Origin: Halopseudomonas sp002296055
Lineage (GTDB): Bacteria > Pseudomonadota > Gammaproteobacteria > Pseudomonadales > Pseudomonadaceae
Length of the DNA stretch: 64,000 nucleotides
Strand: one strand, 5' to 3'
Assembly (NCBI RefSeq): GCF_050876985.1
Contig: NZ_JBPAPP010000002.1
The translations under genes were made by a program, and so were the position numbers. This document shows, one piece after another, positions 26,192 through 33,751 of the stretch. Under the pieces are notes generated by a model. It saw nothing but the letters and a program-made list of their open reading frames with translations, did not search any database and had not been told where the DNA came from. Each line of letters opens with the position of its first letter. The stretch's first letter is position 1.

Positions 26192-27295
26192 ATGACCGTT
26201 ATCAGCCAACTGCAGAACAACAAGAAAGACCTCAACCAGACCCGTATCACCAGCCAGCCTCTGCCCGCACTGCAACCGGGCGAAGCACTGCTGCGCATCG
26301 ACCGTCTGGCGCTGACCACCAACAACATTACCTACGCAGCCTTTGGCGAAACCCCACACCTGCGCTACTGGGACTTTTTCCCCACCGGCGCAGCCGAGTG
26401 GTTCCACATGCCGGCCTGGGGCTTTGCCGAGGTGGTCGAAACCACCGTTGAAGGCCTGGCGATTGGGGAGCGCTTTTACGGTTACTGGCCGATCGCCTCA
26501 CACGTCGTCATGAACCCCGTACGTGTCTCGGAGCGCGGTTTCTACGACGGCATCCCGCACCGCCTGGAGCTGACGTCCGCCTACAACCAATACCAGCGCA
26601 TCAGCACCGACGCAGCCTACCGCGCCGAAGACGAAAATTATCAGATGCTGCTGCGTCCGCTGTTTATCACCTCGTTCATGCTGGCCGACTTCCTGGAAGA
26701 CAACGACTTTTTCGGCGCCCGTCAGATCGTCGTGTCCAGCGCCTCCAGCAAGACCGCTTACGGCACCGCCTTCTGCCTGGAAAACAACCCCAAGGTCGAG
26801 CTGATTGGCCTGACTTCCGGCAGCAATACCGCTTTTGTCGAAAAGCTCGGCTGCTACCAGCGCACCCTGGCCTACGGCGATGTTGAGCAGCTGGATGCCA
26901 ACCTGCCCACGCTGTACGTCGACTTCTCCGGTAACAACGAACTGCGTAACCGCGTGCATGAACACTTCAGAGACACCCTGGTACACAGCTGCTTTGCCGG
27001 CTCGTCGCAAAACCACGAACACCTGAGCGCCGCCGACGCCCCCGCCCATGGTCCAGCACCGCAGCCGTACTTTGCGCCCTACCAGATCAAGAAGCGCAAC
27101 GCCGACTGGGGCGCCGCCGAAGTCACGCGCAAGTTCAACGAAGCGCAGTTGGCGTTCATCCAGCGCACCAAGAACCCGCAGCAGTCCTGGATGCTGGTTA
27201 ACGAACACAAGGGTATGGAGCAGGCCAAAACCCTGGTCGAAGACCTGGTCGCCGGGCGGATTGACCCCAAGGAAGGGCACGCCGTGCTGCTGTAA
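26192..27295 (+). CDS. DUF2855 protein (medium-chain reductase-like)
   Basis: 367 residues. It starts with a GroES-like half resembling zinc-less alcohol dehydrogenases (LQPGEALLRIDRLALTTNNITYAAFG, WDFFPTG, WGFAEVVE). A nucleotide-binding half follows with VVSSASSKTAYGTAF and GLTSGSNTAFVEKLG. This pattern is that of the DUF2855 family; NAD(P)-dependent activity is inferred, and the substrate is unknown. RBS CGGAG is 6 bases upstream. Divergent from a TetR regulator, which suggests inducible expression by a small molecule. Confidence 0.87.
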   Translation: MTVISQLQNNKKDLNQTRITSQPLPALQPGEALLRIDRLALTTNNITYAAFGETPHLRYWDFFPTGAAEWFHMPAWGFAEVVETTVEGLAIGERFYGYWPIASHVVMNPVRVSERGFYDGIPHRLELTSAYNQYQRISTDAAYRAEDENYQMLLRPLFITSFMLADFLEDNDFFGARQIVVSSASSKTAYGTAFCLENNPKVELIGLTSGSNTAFVEKLGCYQRTLAYGDVEQLDANLPTLYVDFSGNNELRNRVHEHFRDTLVHSCFAGSSQNHEHLSAADAPAHGPAPQPYFAPYQIKKRNADWGAAEVTRKFNEAQLAFIQRTKNPQQSWMLVNEHKGMEQAKTLVEDLVAGRIDPKEGHAVLL

Positions 27296-27304
27296 GCAAG
27301 CACC

Positions 27305-27337
27305 TGGCTGGCCCCGCCGCTGGACCGGGGCCAGCCA
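27305..27337 (+). terminator. Hairpin after the DUF2855 gene
   Basis: A 12-base perfect stem, TGGCTGGCCCCG (27305-27316) with CGGGGCCAGCCA (27326-27337), and a 9-base loop, starting 9 bases past the stop. There is no T run, so termination is uncertain. Confidence 0.45.
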
Positions 27338-27390
27338 GCCGCTATGCTGGAGTCAGCCAAGGCAGCTCACAGCACAAGGATTCGGTATCG

Positions 27391-28359
27391 ATGCCCAGCC
27401 TCTCCCCCTCCCTGCAATCGGTCACCCGCACGCTCCGTGCCCAGCACCTCTGCACCCTCACTCTCCTGACCGCCAGCCTGCCAGTCCAGGCCGATCCGGC
27501 CTTCATGCAGCGCTGGGTCGAGCAGTTTGCCGACAGCGAGATCGTGTTTCAGCGCGGCAGCACCAACGTCCCCTTTCAGCCATTGGCCTTTGTCGACGCC
27601 ACCCATTACGGTGAGAGCACCCTGGAACGCGCTGACGGCAGCTCGGTCAGCGCCCGTCAGACCACCCTGTCGCAAGGCGCCGTACTACCCTTTTTAATGT
27701 CGCCGCGCGATGCGCTGCTGGTCGGTGACTGGGTCAGCTGGAGCCACTTTGACAGCACCTCCAGCAACCTGGACTCCTTCGACGTGCTGTCGGTGGGCGT
27801 GCCAGTCGGCTGGTTCCGCCAGGTCAACGACCGCTGGCAAGCTGGCGGCTTTGTCATGCCGCTGGGCCACAAGGCCAGCGGCGAGCACTGGAGCTGGGAA
27901 ACCATGACCGGCGGCTTTGCCCGCTATGTGCAAAATGACCGCCTGTGGTGGGCCTTTGGTCTGTACGCCGACTTCAGCCCCGGTGACAACCTGTACCTGC
28001 CTTATGTAGGGGCTTCCTACGCACTCAACGAGCGCTGGACCCTAAGCGCCGTCATGCCCTGGCCAGCAGTGCTGTATGCACCGGACAGTCATACGCTATA
28101 CCGTCTTGGCGTATCACCTTCGGGCGCCAGCTGGTCGACCAAGACCGGCACCAGCGATATTCAATACGAACTGGATACCTGGGACTTCGGCTTTTCCGCC
28201 GCCCGCCGCCTGCAGGGCAACCTCTGGCTGGAAGGTGAAGTGGGTGTCACCGGGCTGACCGGCATGAGTCTGCGCGGCAGCGACTGGGAGGAACCTGACT
28301 TTGACGTCAGCAACAGTCCCTACATCAGCATTGGTATCAACTTCCGGCCCAGCCTGTGA
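27391..28359 (+). CDS. Probable outer-membrane beta-barrel protein
   Basis: 322 residues. A signal peptide (about residues 1-34, ending LTASLPVQA) is followed by alternating short amphipathic strands such as LSVGVPVGWFRQV, WAFGLYADFSP, YVGASYALNERWTLSAVM and LWLEGEVGVTGL. It ends SPYISIGINFRPSL, a typical last barrel strand. This looks like an outer-membrane or porin-like barrel of the DUF6268-like kind, though I do not recognise the exact family. Single gene, convergent with the RlpA-like gene. Confidence 0.65.
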   Translation: MPSLSPSLQSVTRTLRAQHLCTLTLLTASLPVQADPAFMQRWVEQFADSEIVFQRGSTNVPFQPLAFVDATHYGESTLERADGSSVSARQTTLSQGAVLPFLMSPRDALLVGDWVSWSHFDSTSSNLDSFDVLSVGVPVGWFRQVNDRWQAGGFVMPLGHKASGEHWSWETMTGGFARYVQNDRLWWAFGLYADFSPGDNLYLPYVGASYALNERWTLSAVMPWPAVLYAPDSHTLYRLGVSPSGASWSTKTGTSDIQYELDTWDFGFSAARRLQGNLWLEGEVGVTGLTGMSLRGSDWEEPDFDVSNSPYISIGINFRPSL

Positions 28360-28367
28360 GGCTGGTA

Positions 28368-28757
28368 TCAGCGGCCCGGCGCCGGACGCTCTATTTCCAG
28401 CTGAACACGCAGCAACCCGGCGCGCAGGCTGCCGATGCGGCTAAAGGCTGATTTGGACAGGTCGATCACCCGCCCACGCACAAAGGGGCCGCGGTCATTG
28501 ATGCGCACCACCACGCTCTTGCCATTGTCCAGGTTGGTGACCTTGACCAAGGTATCGAACGGCAGCGTCTTATGCGCGGCCGTCAGGGTGGCATGACTGT
28601 AGCGCTCGCCGTTGGCGGTCAGCTGGTTCTGGTGCCGATCGGCGTAGTAGGAAGCCTGGCCCGTCTCCCGGTAACCGGACTCACCGGTGCCACGCGGCAA
28701 CGCGCTGCAACCGGCCAGCAACAATATCAGGGTCAGAAGAACAACAATGTGCTTCAC
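28368..28757 (-). CDS. RlpA-like lipoprotein (double-psi beta-barrel)
   Basis: 129 residues. A lipoprotein signal (MKHIVVLLTLILLLAGC, lipobox LLAGC) is followed by a double-psi beta-barrel domain: GQASYYADRHQNQLTANGE, HKTLPFDTLVKVTNL, VVRINDRGPFVRGRVIDLS. These are RlpA-family signatures, known for peptidoglycan binding or lytic transglycosylase activity on naked glycan. It has no SPOR domain, so it is the short form. The catalytic Asp of the DRGPF motif is present. Confidence 0.9.
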   Translation of the reverse strand: MKHIVVLLTLILLLAGCSALPRGTGESGYRETGQASYYADRHQNQLTANGERYSHATLTAAHKTLPFDTLVKVTNLDNGKSVVVRINDRGPFVRGRVIDLSKSAFSRIGSLRAGLLRVQLEIERPAPGR

Positions 28758-28836
28758 AACGGCTTCACCTCAAATGCACCGGTGTCTCCGGCAATGAGCT
28801 GATAGACACTGTCAGTTGATGGAGGTTCGCCAACAA

Positions 28837-28861
28837 AAAAGGGCGCCGAAGCGCCCCTTTT
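28837..28861 (-). terminator. Terminator after the sulfatase gene
   Basis: Stem AAAAGGGCGC / GCGCCCCTTTT around the loop CGAA, with one bulged base. On the minus strand it is followed by a TTTTTTG run. It lies 17 bases past the sulfatase stop. Confidence 0.75.
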
Positions 28862-28877
28862 CAACAACCATGCAAAC

Positions 28878-30428
28878 TCAGCGCGCGCTAGAGCGGCTGG
28901 CATCTTCAAGCATGTCGTCCAGGTCGAGCGAAAAGCTCTCGGCGCGTGGCGGGTAGTCCTTCAGCGATTGCATAAAGGCAGCCACCACCTGAGTGGCCGG
29001 GGCCAGCGTCCAGCTGCGGTTTTCCTGCCACTCATCAAACCCGCGCGCCTCGTGGAAGCGCTCAAACGGGTCCAGCTTGAGATTGGTGATCAGCGGCGTA
29101 TTCAGGTCTTGCTGCACACCGTTGAACCACTTGTCCTGGTCCTTGAACAGGAACTTCCAGTCGCCATAACGCACGCCGTGCATCACCGTCTCAGTGAAGT
29201 AGAAAAACTCCTTGCGCTTGGTCGGGCCTTGCTGGGTCAGTACGTCGGTCTGGTCATAGCCGTCCAGATGCACCTTGTAGCGGGTGCCGCCGATGCGCGT
29301 ACCGGAAAGCAGTTGCTCCTTCAGCTCAGGCTGACCGAGCATCGACATGATGGTCGGCATCCAGTCTTCCATGGTCATGAACTCGCCGGTAGACACCCCT
29401 TCCGGGATGTGGCCAGGCCAGCGCACTACCATAGGTACGCGGAAACCACCCTCGTAGCCACCCACACCCTTTTCGCCACGGAAGGGCTGGTTGCCGCCGT
29501 CCGGCCAGCTGTTGGAGGCCGCGCCGTTATCGGTTGAGAACATCACCAGGGTGTTGTCCGCTACGCCCAGCTCATCCAGCAGGTCCAGCAGCTCGCCAAC
29601 ATCATCGTCCATCTCCATCATGCCGTCGGCATACAAGCCATAGCCGCTGCGGCCTTCGTAGTGCTCGTTGAGGTTGGTGCGATAGTGCATGCGCGTGGTG
29701 TTGTGCCAGACAAAGAACGGCTTGCCGGCCTTGACCGCGTCGGTGATAAAGCGCTTGGACTCAACCAGTACCTCTTGGTCCAGGTTGCGCTGGCGCTCCT
29801 GCCCGAAGTTACCCAGGTCTTCGATCTCCTGCTCGCCGTTTTCCTGCGCAACGGAGTGAATAATGCCGCGCTGAGCGAAGTGCTTGGCTACTTCCGGGTC
29901 TTTCGGGAAGTCGTACTCTTCAACATATTCGCCAGCATTCAAGTGGTAAAGAATGCCGTAAAACTCATCAAAGCCATGAGCGGTGGGCAAATGCTCGTCG
30001 CGGTCACCCAAATGGTTTTTGCCAAACTGGCCCGTGGCATAACCCAGGGGTTTGAGCATTTCGGCAATGGTCGGGTCTTCCTTGCTCAAGCCAATCTCAG
30101 AGCCAGGCAAACCCACAGTGCTGAGCCCCACGCGAATGGGATACTGACCAGTAATAAACGCCGCTCGACCTGCCGTACAGGAGGCCTGGGCGTAATGGTC
30201 CATAAAGATCATGCCGTCGTTGGCAATGCGGTCAATATTAGGCGTACTGCCGCCCATCATGCCGCGGTGATAGGCGCTGATATTCCACATGCCCACATCA
30301 TCGCCCCAGATGATCAGAATATTGGGGCGCTCGGCGTCTTGCGCCCAGGCCGTAAAGCTGGCCGCACACAATAGAGCGCCCACAGCGGCGCTGCGCAACA
30401 GCTTGCCGCCACCCGAAAAGATGTTCAT
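28878..30428 (-). CDS. Secreted arylsulfatase (formylglycine type)
   Basis: 516 residues from the ATG at 30428 (AAGGGA upstream). This start gives a signal peptide MNIFSGGGKLLRSAAVGALL ending FTAWAQ; the frame is open to 30602 without signal character. The catalytic motif is C84-T-A-G-R88 (SCTAGRAAFITGQ), where Cys would be converted to formylglycine. NILIIWGDDVG near residue 37 provides the metal aspartates, and MFSTDNGAASNSWPDGG is a second metal-binding segment. It would desulfate a sulfate ester in the periplasm; the substrate is unknown. No sulfatase-maturing enzyme is in the window. It lies downstream of a BamA/TamA-like gene on the same strand. Confidence 0.9.
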   Translation of the reverse strand: MNIFSGGGKLLRSAAVGALLCAASFTAWAQDAERPNILIIWGDDVGMWNISAYHRGMMGGSTPNIDRIANDGMIFMDHYAQASCTAGRAAFITGQYPIRVGLSTVGLPGSEIGLSKEDPTIAEMLKPLGYATGQFGKNHLGDRDEHLPTAHGFDEFYGILYHLNAGEYVEEYDFPKDPEVAKHFAQRGIIHSVAQENGEQEIEDLGNFGQERQRNLDQEVLVESKRFITDAVKAGKPFFVWHNTTRMHYRTNLNEHYEGRSGYGLYADGMMEMDDDVGELLDLLDELGVADNTLVMFSTDNGAASNSWPDGGNQPFRGEKGVGGYEGGFRVPMVVRWPGHIPEGVSTGEFMTMEDWMPTIMSMLGQPELKEQLLSGTRIGGTRYKVHLDGYDQTDVLTQQGPTKRKEFFYFTETVMHGVRYGDWKFLFKDQDKWFNGVQQDLNTPLITNLKLDPFERFHEARGFDEWQENRSWTLAPATQVVAAFMQSLKDYPPRAESFSLDLDDMLEDASRSSAR

Positions 30429-30602
30429 TTCCCTTACTCCCTTGTTCCGAATCGTACAACGGCGGCCAGGGCCGCAAGCCCTGCAATGGCACCGCGAATC
30501 GTGGCAAAAGGCCCGCAATAGAGGGCCCGGTCCATACCACCCAGCACAGCATAGCCGAGTCAGAGGTGGCTGATAAAAGAAAATCACTTGCGAGAACAAC
30601 AA

Positions 30603-31757
30603 CTACCAGTTGGAGCCCGCCTGAATGTAGATCGACGAATCCTCCGGCCCTTGTGCCCAGTCAGCCCCCATCCAGAAGCCATAGCGCTCGGCCACCAGAT
30701 AGCGAAAGCCACCGCCCAGGTTACTGACGGAGCTCGCGGCCCCCAGATCGGAAAAGCCGTCTGCCGCCCGCCCTACCCCGCTGAACAGGTTGAACTTCCA
30801 CTGCGGGCGCCACTTCCAGGTCAGCTCAACCTCGCTGGTCAGCACGGTCTCACCCTGATAGCGGGTGGCGGATATACCACGCAAGTCAACCGCTGGCAGT
30901 ACGTAGGGCGGCAGCTCGCGATCGCCACTCACACCGTCATACTGCACGCGCAAGGCCAGATCCCAGCGCGGGCTTAACGTCCAGTAGTTGAGTCCTTGCA
31001 GATGCAGGGCGTTGTACTCAACGTCACTGCCAATTGCATCATCAAAGCGCGTCAGCTGCGCCACATAGTTATAGCCTTGGGTTGGGCCGAGCGGGTTATC
31101 GCGCGAGTCATACTCCAGCGCCAGCCCCAGCCCCGAGGTGGCAATATCCTGCTCGATGTAGCTGGTCACCAAATCAACCGCCGCCGGCGGTATGCGACCG
31201 ATTTCGCGCGAACCGGCATAGCGCAGGTGCACCTTGCGGTACAGCTGACGCACGCCGTAAAACCAGTTTGAATCGCTGTGGCGCTTCATCAACTGCTGAA
31301 ACAGCACAGGGCCAGACAGGTTCAACTCAACCGGCCGCTGCACGCTGATCTGCCCCAGTGAGTAGAAGTCCAGGTTCAGGTCACTGAAAAGCAGCGCGCC
31401 CTTGTAGCGCAGTTGATCATCCAGCCAAAAGCCGAGATGACCGATGCCAGCGCCCTTGCTGCCATTGTTGGTGGCGCCCAGGCTGAGCAGCGAGATATTG
31501 CTGGGCAACACTTGCTCATCCTGCTGGCCGCGCTGCTGCGGCGACTCATGGAAAAACAAGCCGGTCACCGCTAGCCCCACCCCAACCGCCGGCTCGGTGA
31601 TGATGGTGGGCACCGGAATAAAGCCTGCCGGCAAGCGAGACAGAAAGCCCTCTGACTCGTACCGCCCATCATCCGGGTCAAAAATATAATCGGTACTCAA
31701 CTCAGCCCAGGCGCTACCACACACCAGAACTCCCACTGCTACGGCGACCAGGCGCAT
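30603..31757 (-). CDS. BamA/TamA-family outer-membrane protein
   Basis: 384 residues with signal peptide MRLVAVAVGVLVCGSAWA. Barrel strands include LALEYDSRDNPLGPTQGYNYVAQL, a typical 'surface antigen' segment with a glycine-rich turn, and WDLALRVQYDGVSG. The C-terminus ends in aromatic W (IYIQAGSNW), as outer-membrane barrels do. No POTRA domain is visible, so it is a barrel-only form. The sulfatase gene follows on the same strand after 174 bases, so a functional link (surface exposure or import of the sulfated substrate) is possible but unproven. Confidence 0.82.
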   Translation of the reverse strand: MRLVAVAVGVLVCGSAWAELSTDYIFDPDDGRYESEGFLSRLPAGFIPVPTIITEPAVGVGLAVTGLFFHESPQQRGQQDEQVLPSNISLLSLGATNNGSKGAGIGHLGFWLDDQLRYKGALLFSDLNLDFYSLGQISVQRPVELNLSGPVLFQQLMKRHSDSNWFYGVRQLYRKVHLRYAGSREIGRIPPAAVDLVTSYIEQDIATSGLGLALEYDSRDNPLGPTQGYNYVAQLTRFDDAIGSDVEYNALHLQGLNYWTLSPRWDLALRVQYDGVSGDRELPPYVLPAVDLRGISATRYQGETVLTSEVELTWKWRPQWKFNLFSGVGRAADGFSDLGAASSVSNLGGGFRYLVAERYGFWMGADWAQGPEDSSIYIQAGSNW

Positions 31758-31865
31758 CCTGCTTCCTCACTCAGACTGATCCAGCGAAATAGACGCGCAC
31801 AGCGCGACCTTGTGAGAATAGTCGTCACCTGCACGGTTTGCCTGCCGGCCACTGCAAGATCATGG

Positions 31866-32699
31866 CTACCTGGCTACTGGCCGCTCACGCAGAAAACGCG
31901 CAAACCGGGGCAAGCCGCTGGAGGTAAAGCCGTTATAGCGATAGGTGACCCGCACACCCAGCGCTGGGGGCTGTTCGCGCTCGGCATCGCTCAGGCCACT
32001 GCCCAGTCGAAAGCGACGCCCCTGCTCGTCTTCCACCACGAGCGCGCCGACCAGGCCCTGATACTTGCCGCGCCCTGCGGTGTAACCCACCACCACAGCC
32101 TCGGCATCGTCATAGGGTTTGAACTTGATCAGCGCGGCGTTGCGCCCGTCCTGATAACGCGCCGCCTGGTGGTGCAACATCAGGCCCTCGCCACCAGCGG
32201 CGACCACCTGCTCCAGTTCACGCTCCAGCGCTGCGGTGCTGGCAAGCCTGAACTGAGGCACAGCTACAAGGTAGTCACTACCGTGCTCGCTCAGCCTTGC
32301 CATGGCCGCTACCCGCTCGCTGAAGGCACCCGCATGGGTCGGCAGGTCAAACACCATAAAGCGCACCTGCTGCCAATCCTGTTCCGGTGCATCGCTAGTG
32401 CGTACCAGCGCGCTGATCTGCTCAAAGCGGCCGCGCCCCAGCCACAACTCACCGTCCATCGGCTGCGTTGGCCAGCCCTGAGTAAACCAGGCGGGTGAGC
32501 GAATCGGGTAGCCACTGCGCGTCTGCAGCTGCTCACCATCCCAGCGGCCACGCACGCCATCGAGCTTCTCGCTGATCCAGTATTGTTCAACCTGCACCTC
32601 GCCCTGATAGCTTTCAGCCAACTGCAGCGGCGCCTGCTGGGCGCAGAGGCCCTGCGCCACCAACAGCATTGCCAAGCCCGCCCACATCCATGCACGCAT
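31866..32699 (-). CDS. Periplasmic ATP-dependent DNA ligase (LigE-like)
   Basis: 277 residues. A signal peptide (MRAWMWAGLAMLLVAQGLCA) precedes a minimal ligase catalytic core. Motif I is EKLDGVRG with adenylated lysine K45, motif III DGELWLG, motif IV EGLML, and motif V ALIKFKPY. A short OB-fold domain follows (VVVGYTAGRGKYQGLVGALVV). This is the known exported minimal bacterial ligase type (Lig E), proposed to act on external or competence-related DNA. It has no other ligase modules. Confidence 0.88.
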   Translation of the reverse strand: MRAWMWAGLAMLLVAQGLCAQQAPLQLAESYQGEVQVEQYWISEKLDGVRGRWDGEQLQTRSGYPIRSPAWFTQGWPTQPMDGELWLGRGRFEQISALVRTSDAPEQDWQQVRFMVFDLPTHAGAFSERVAAMARLSEHGSDYLVAVPQFRLASTAALERELEQVVAAGGEGLMLHHQAARYQDGRNAALIKFKPYDDAEAVVVGYTAGRGKYQGLVGALVVEDEQGRRFRLGSGLSDAEREQPPALGVRVTYRYNGFTSSGLPRFARFLRERPVAR

Positions 32700-32826
32700 T
32701 CGGTCATCCTTTTCTCTGACGCATCACTCATCAGCTACACAAAAGGGACTCAGCGCATGGGTCAATCACTGCGCCTTGCAGATGCGGGCCAGCGCGCATT
32801 CGCGCGGAAAACAAGCGCCCAAACGC

Positions 32827-32851
32827 ACAACACCGGCACAGGGCCGGTGTT
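32827..32851 (-). terminator. Hairpin downstream of queH
   Basis: A 10-base stem, CAACACCGGC (32827-32836) and GCCGGTGTTG (32842-32851), with a 5-base loop, lying 23 bases past the queH stop. No strong U run. Confidence 0.55.
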
Positions 32852-32873
32852 GAAGGGCTAACAGGTGGGGCGC

Positions 32874-33554
32874 TCAGGTGCCTGCGTCGTCATCACCGTA
32901 ATACTGCACACCAATACGGATCAGGTCCCGCCCCTGGGAGCGGCGATGCAGGTTGCTGTCGCGCAGCGAATAGATACAGCCGCAGTACTCCTGCTGATAG
33001 AAGCGCTCGCGCTTGCTGATCTCGATCATGCGCGCGCTGCCACCGCCCTTGCGCCAGTTGTAATCCCAGTAACGCAGCGCAGGATAGGGCTTGGCGGCGC
33101 GATGGCCACAGTCGTTGATTTGCGCCATGTTCTTCCAGCGCGAAATACCCAGCGAGCTGCTGATCAGCGAGTAGCCGTGCTCATGGGCATACAGCGCAGT
33201 GCGCTCAAAACGCATGTCAAAACACATGGTGCAGCGCACACCGCGCTCGGGCTCGTGCTCCATGCCCTTGGCACGGGCAAACCAGTTGTCGGTGTCATAG
33301 TCGGCGTCGATAAAGGGCACGCCGTGCTGCTCGGCAAAGCGAATATTCTCCTGCTTGCGGATTTCGTATTCCTTGGCCGGATGAATATTGGGGTTATAAA
33401 AGAAGATCGCGTAATCGATACCGGTGGCGTGGATCGCCTCCATCACCTCGCCTGAGCACGGCGCGCAGCACGAATGCAGCAGCAACCGATCCTTCTGCGC
33501 GTCAAAGTCACGCGGCAGCGGCAAGGGAATGCGTTCAAAGGTATCGCTGGTCAT
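32874..33554 (-). CDS. queH: Epoxyqueuosine reductase QueH
   Basis: 226 residues from the ATG at 33554. The family's cysteine pairs are LHSCCAPCSGE near the N-terminus, RCTMCFDMR in the middle and EYCGCIYS near the C-terminus, expected to hold iron-sulfur and disulfide chemistry. QueH is the alternative to QueG for the last step of queuosine synthesis in tRNA. I chose this start because the longer frame adds a low-complexity leader. Other queuosine genes are not in the window. Confidence 0.92.
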   Translation of the reverse strand: MTSDTFERIPLPLPRDFDAQKDRLLLHSCCAPCSGEVMEAIHATGIDYAIFFYNPNIHPAKEYEIRKQENIRFAEQHGVPFIDADYDTDNWFARAKGMEHEPERGVRCTMCFDMRFERTALYAHEHGYSLISSSLGISRWKNMAQINDCGHRAAKPYPALRYWDYNWRKGGGSARMIEISKRERFYQQEYCGCIYSLRDSNLHRRSQGRDLIRIGVQYYGDDDAGT

Positions 33555-33751
33555 AGCCGTCTCGGCAACAAAAAAATGGCCGCTCATCTTCGCAGAAGTT
33601 CCCCAGGCGGCCAACCTGCCTGCCCTCCCCCAGCCATCCACGTACCTAGGTTTAGGGATTACAGCACACAGTGTTAGCCGTATGGTGGCTAGAAGACATC
33701 AATAGACACTGCCAAACGGTCAACCTAGGCACACTCCAACGGGGAGCTAGC

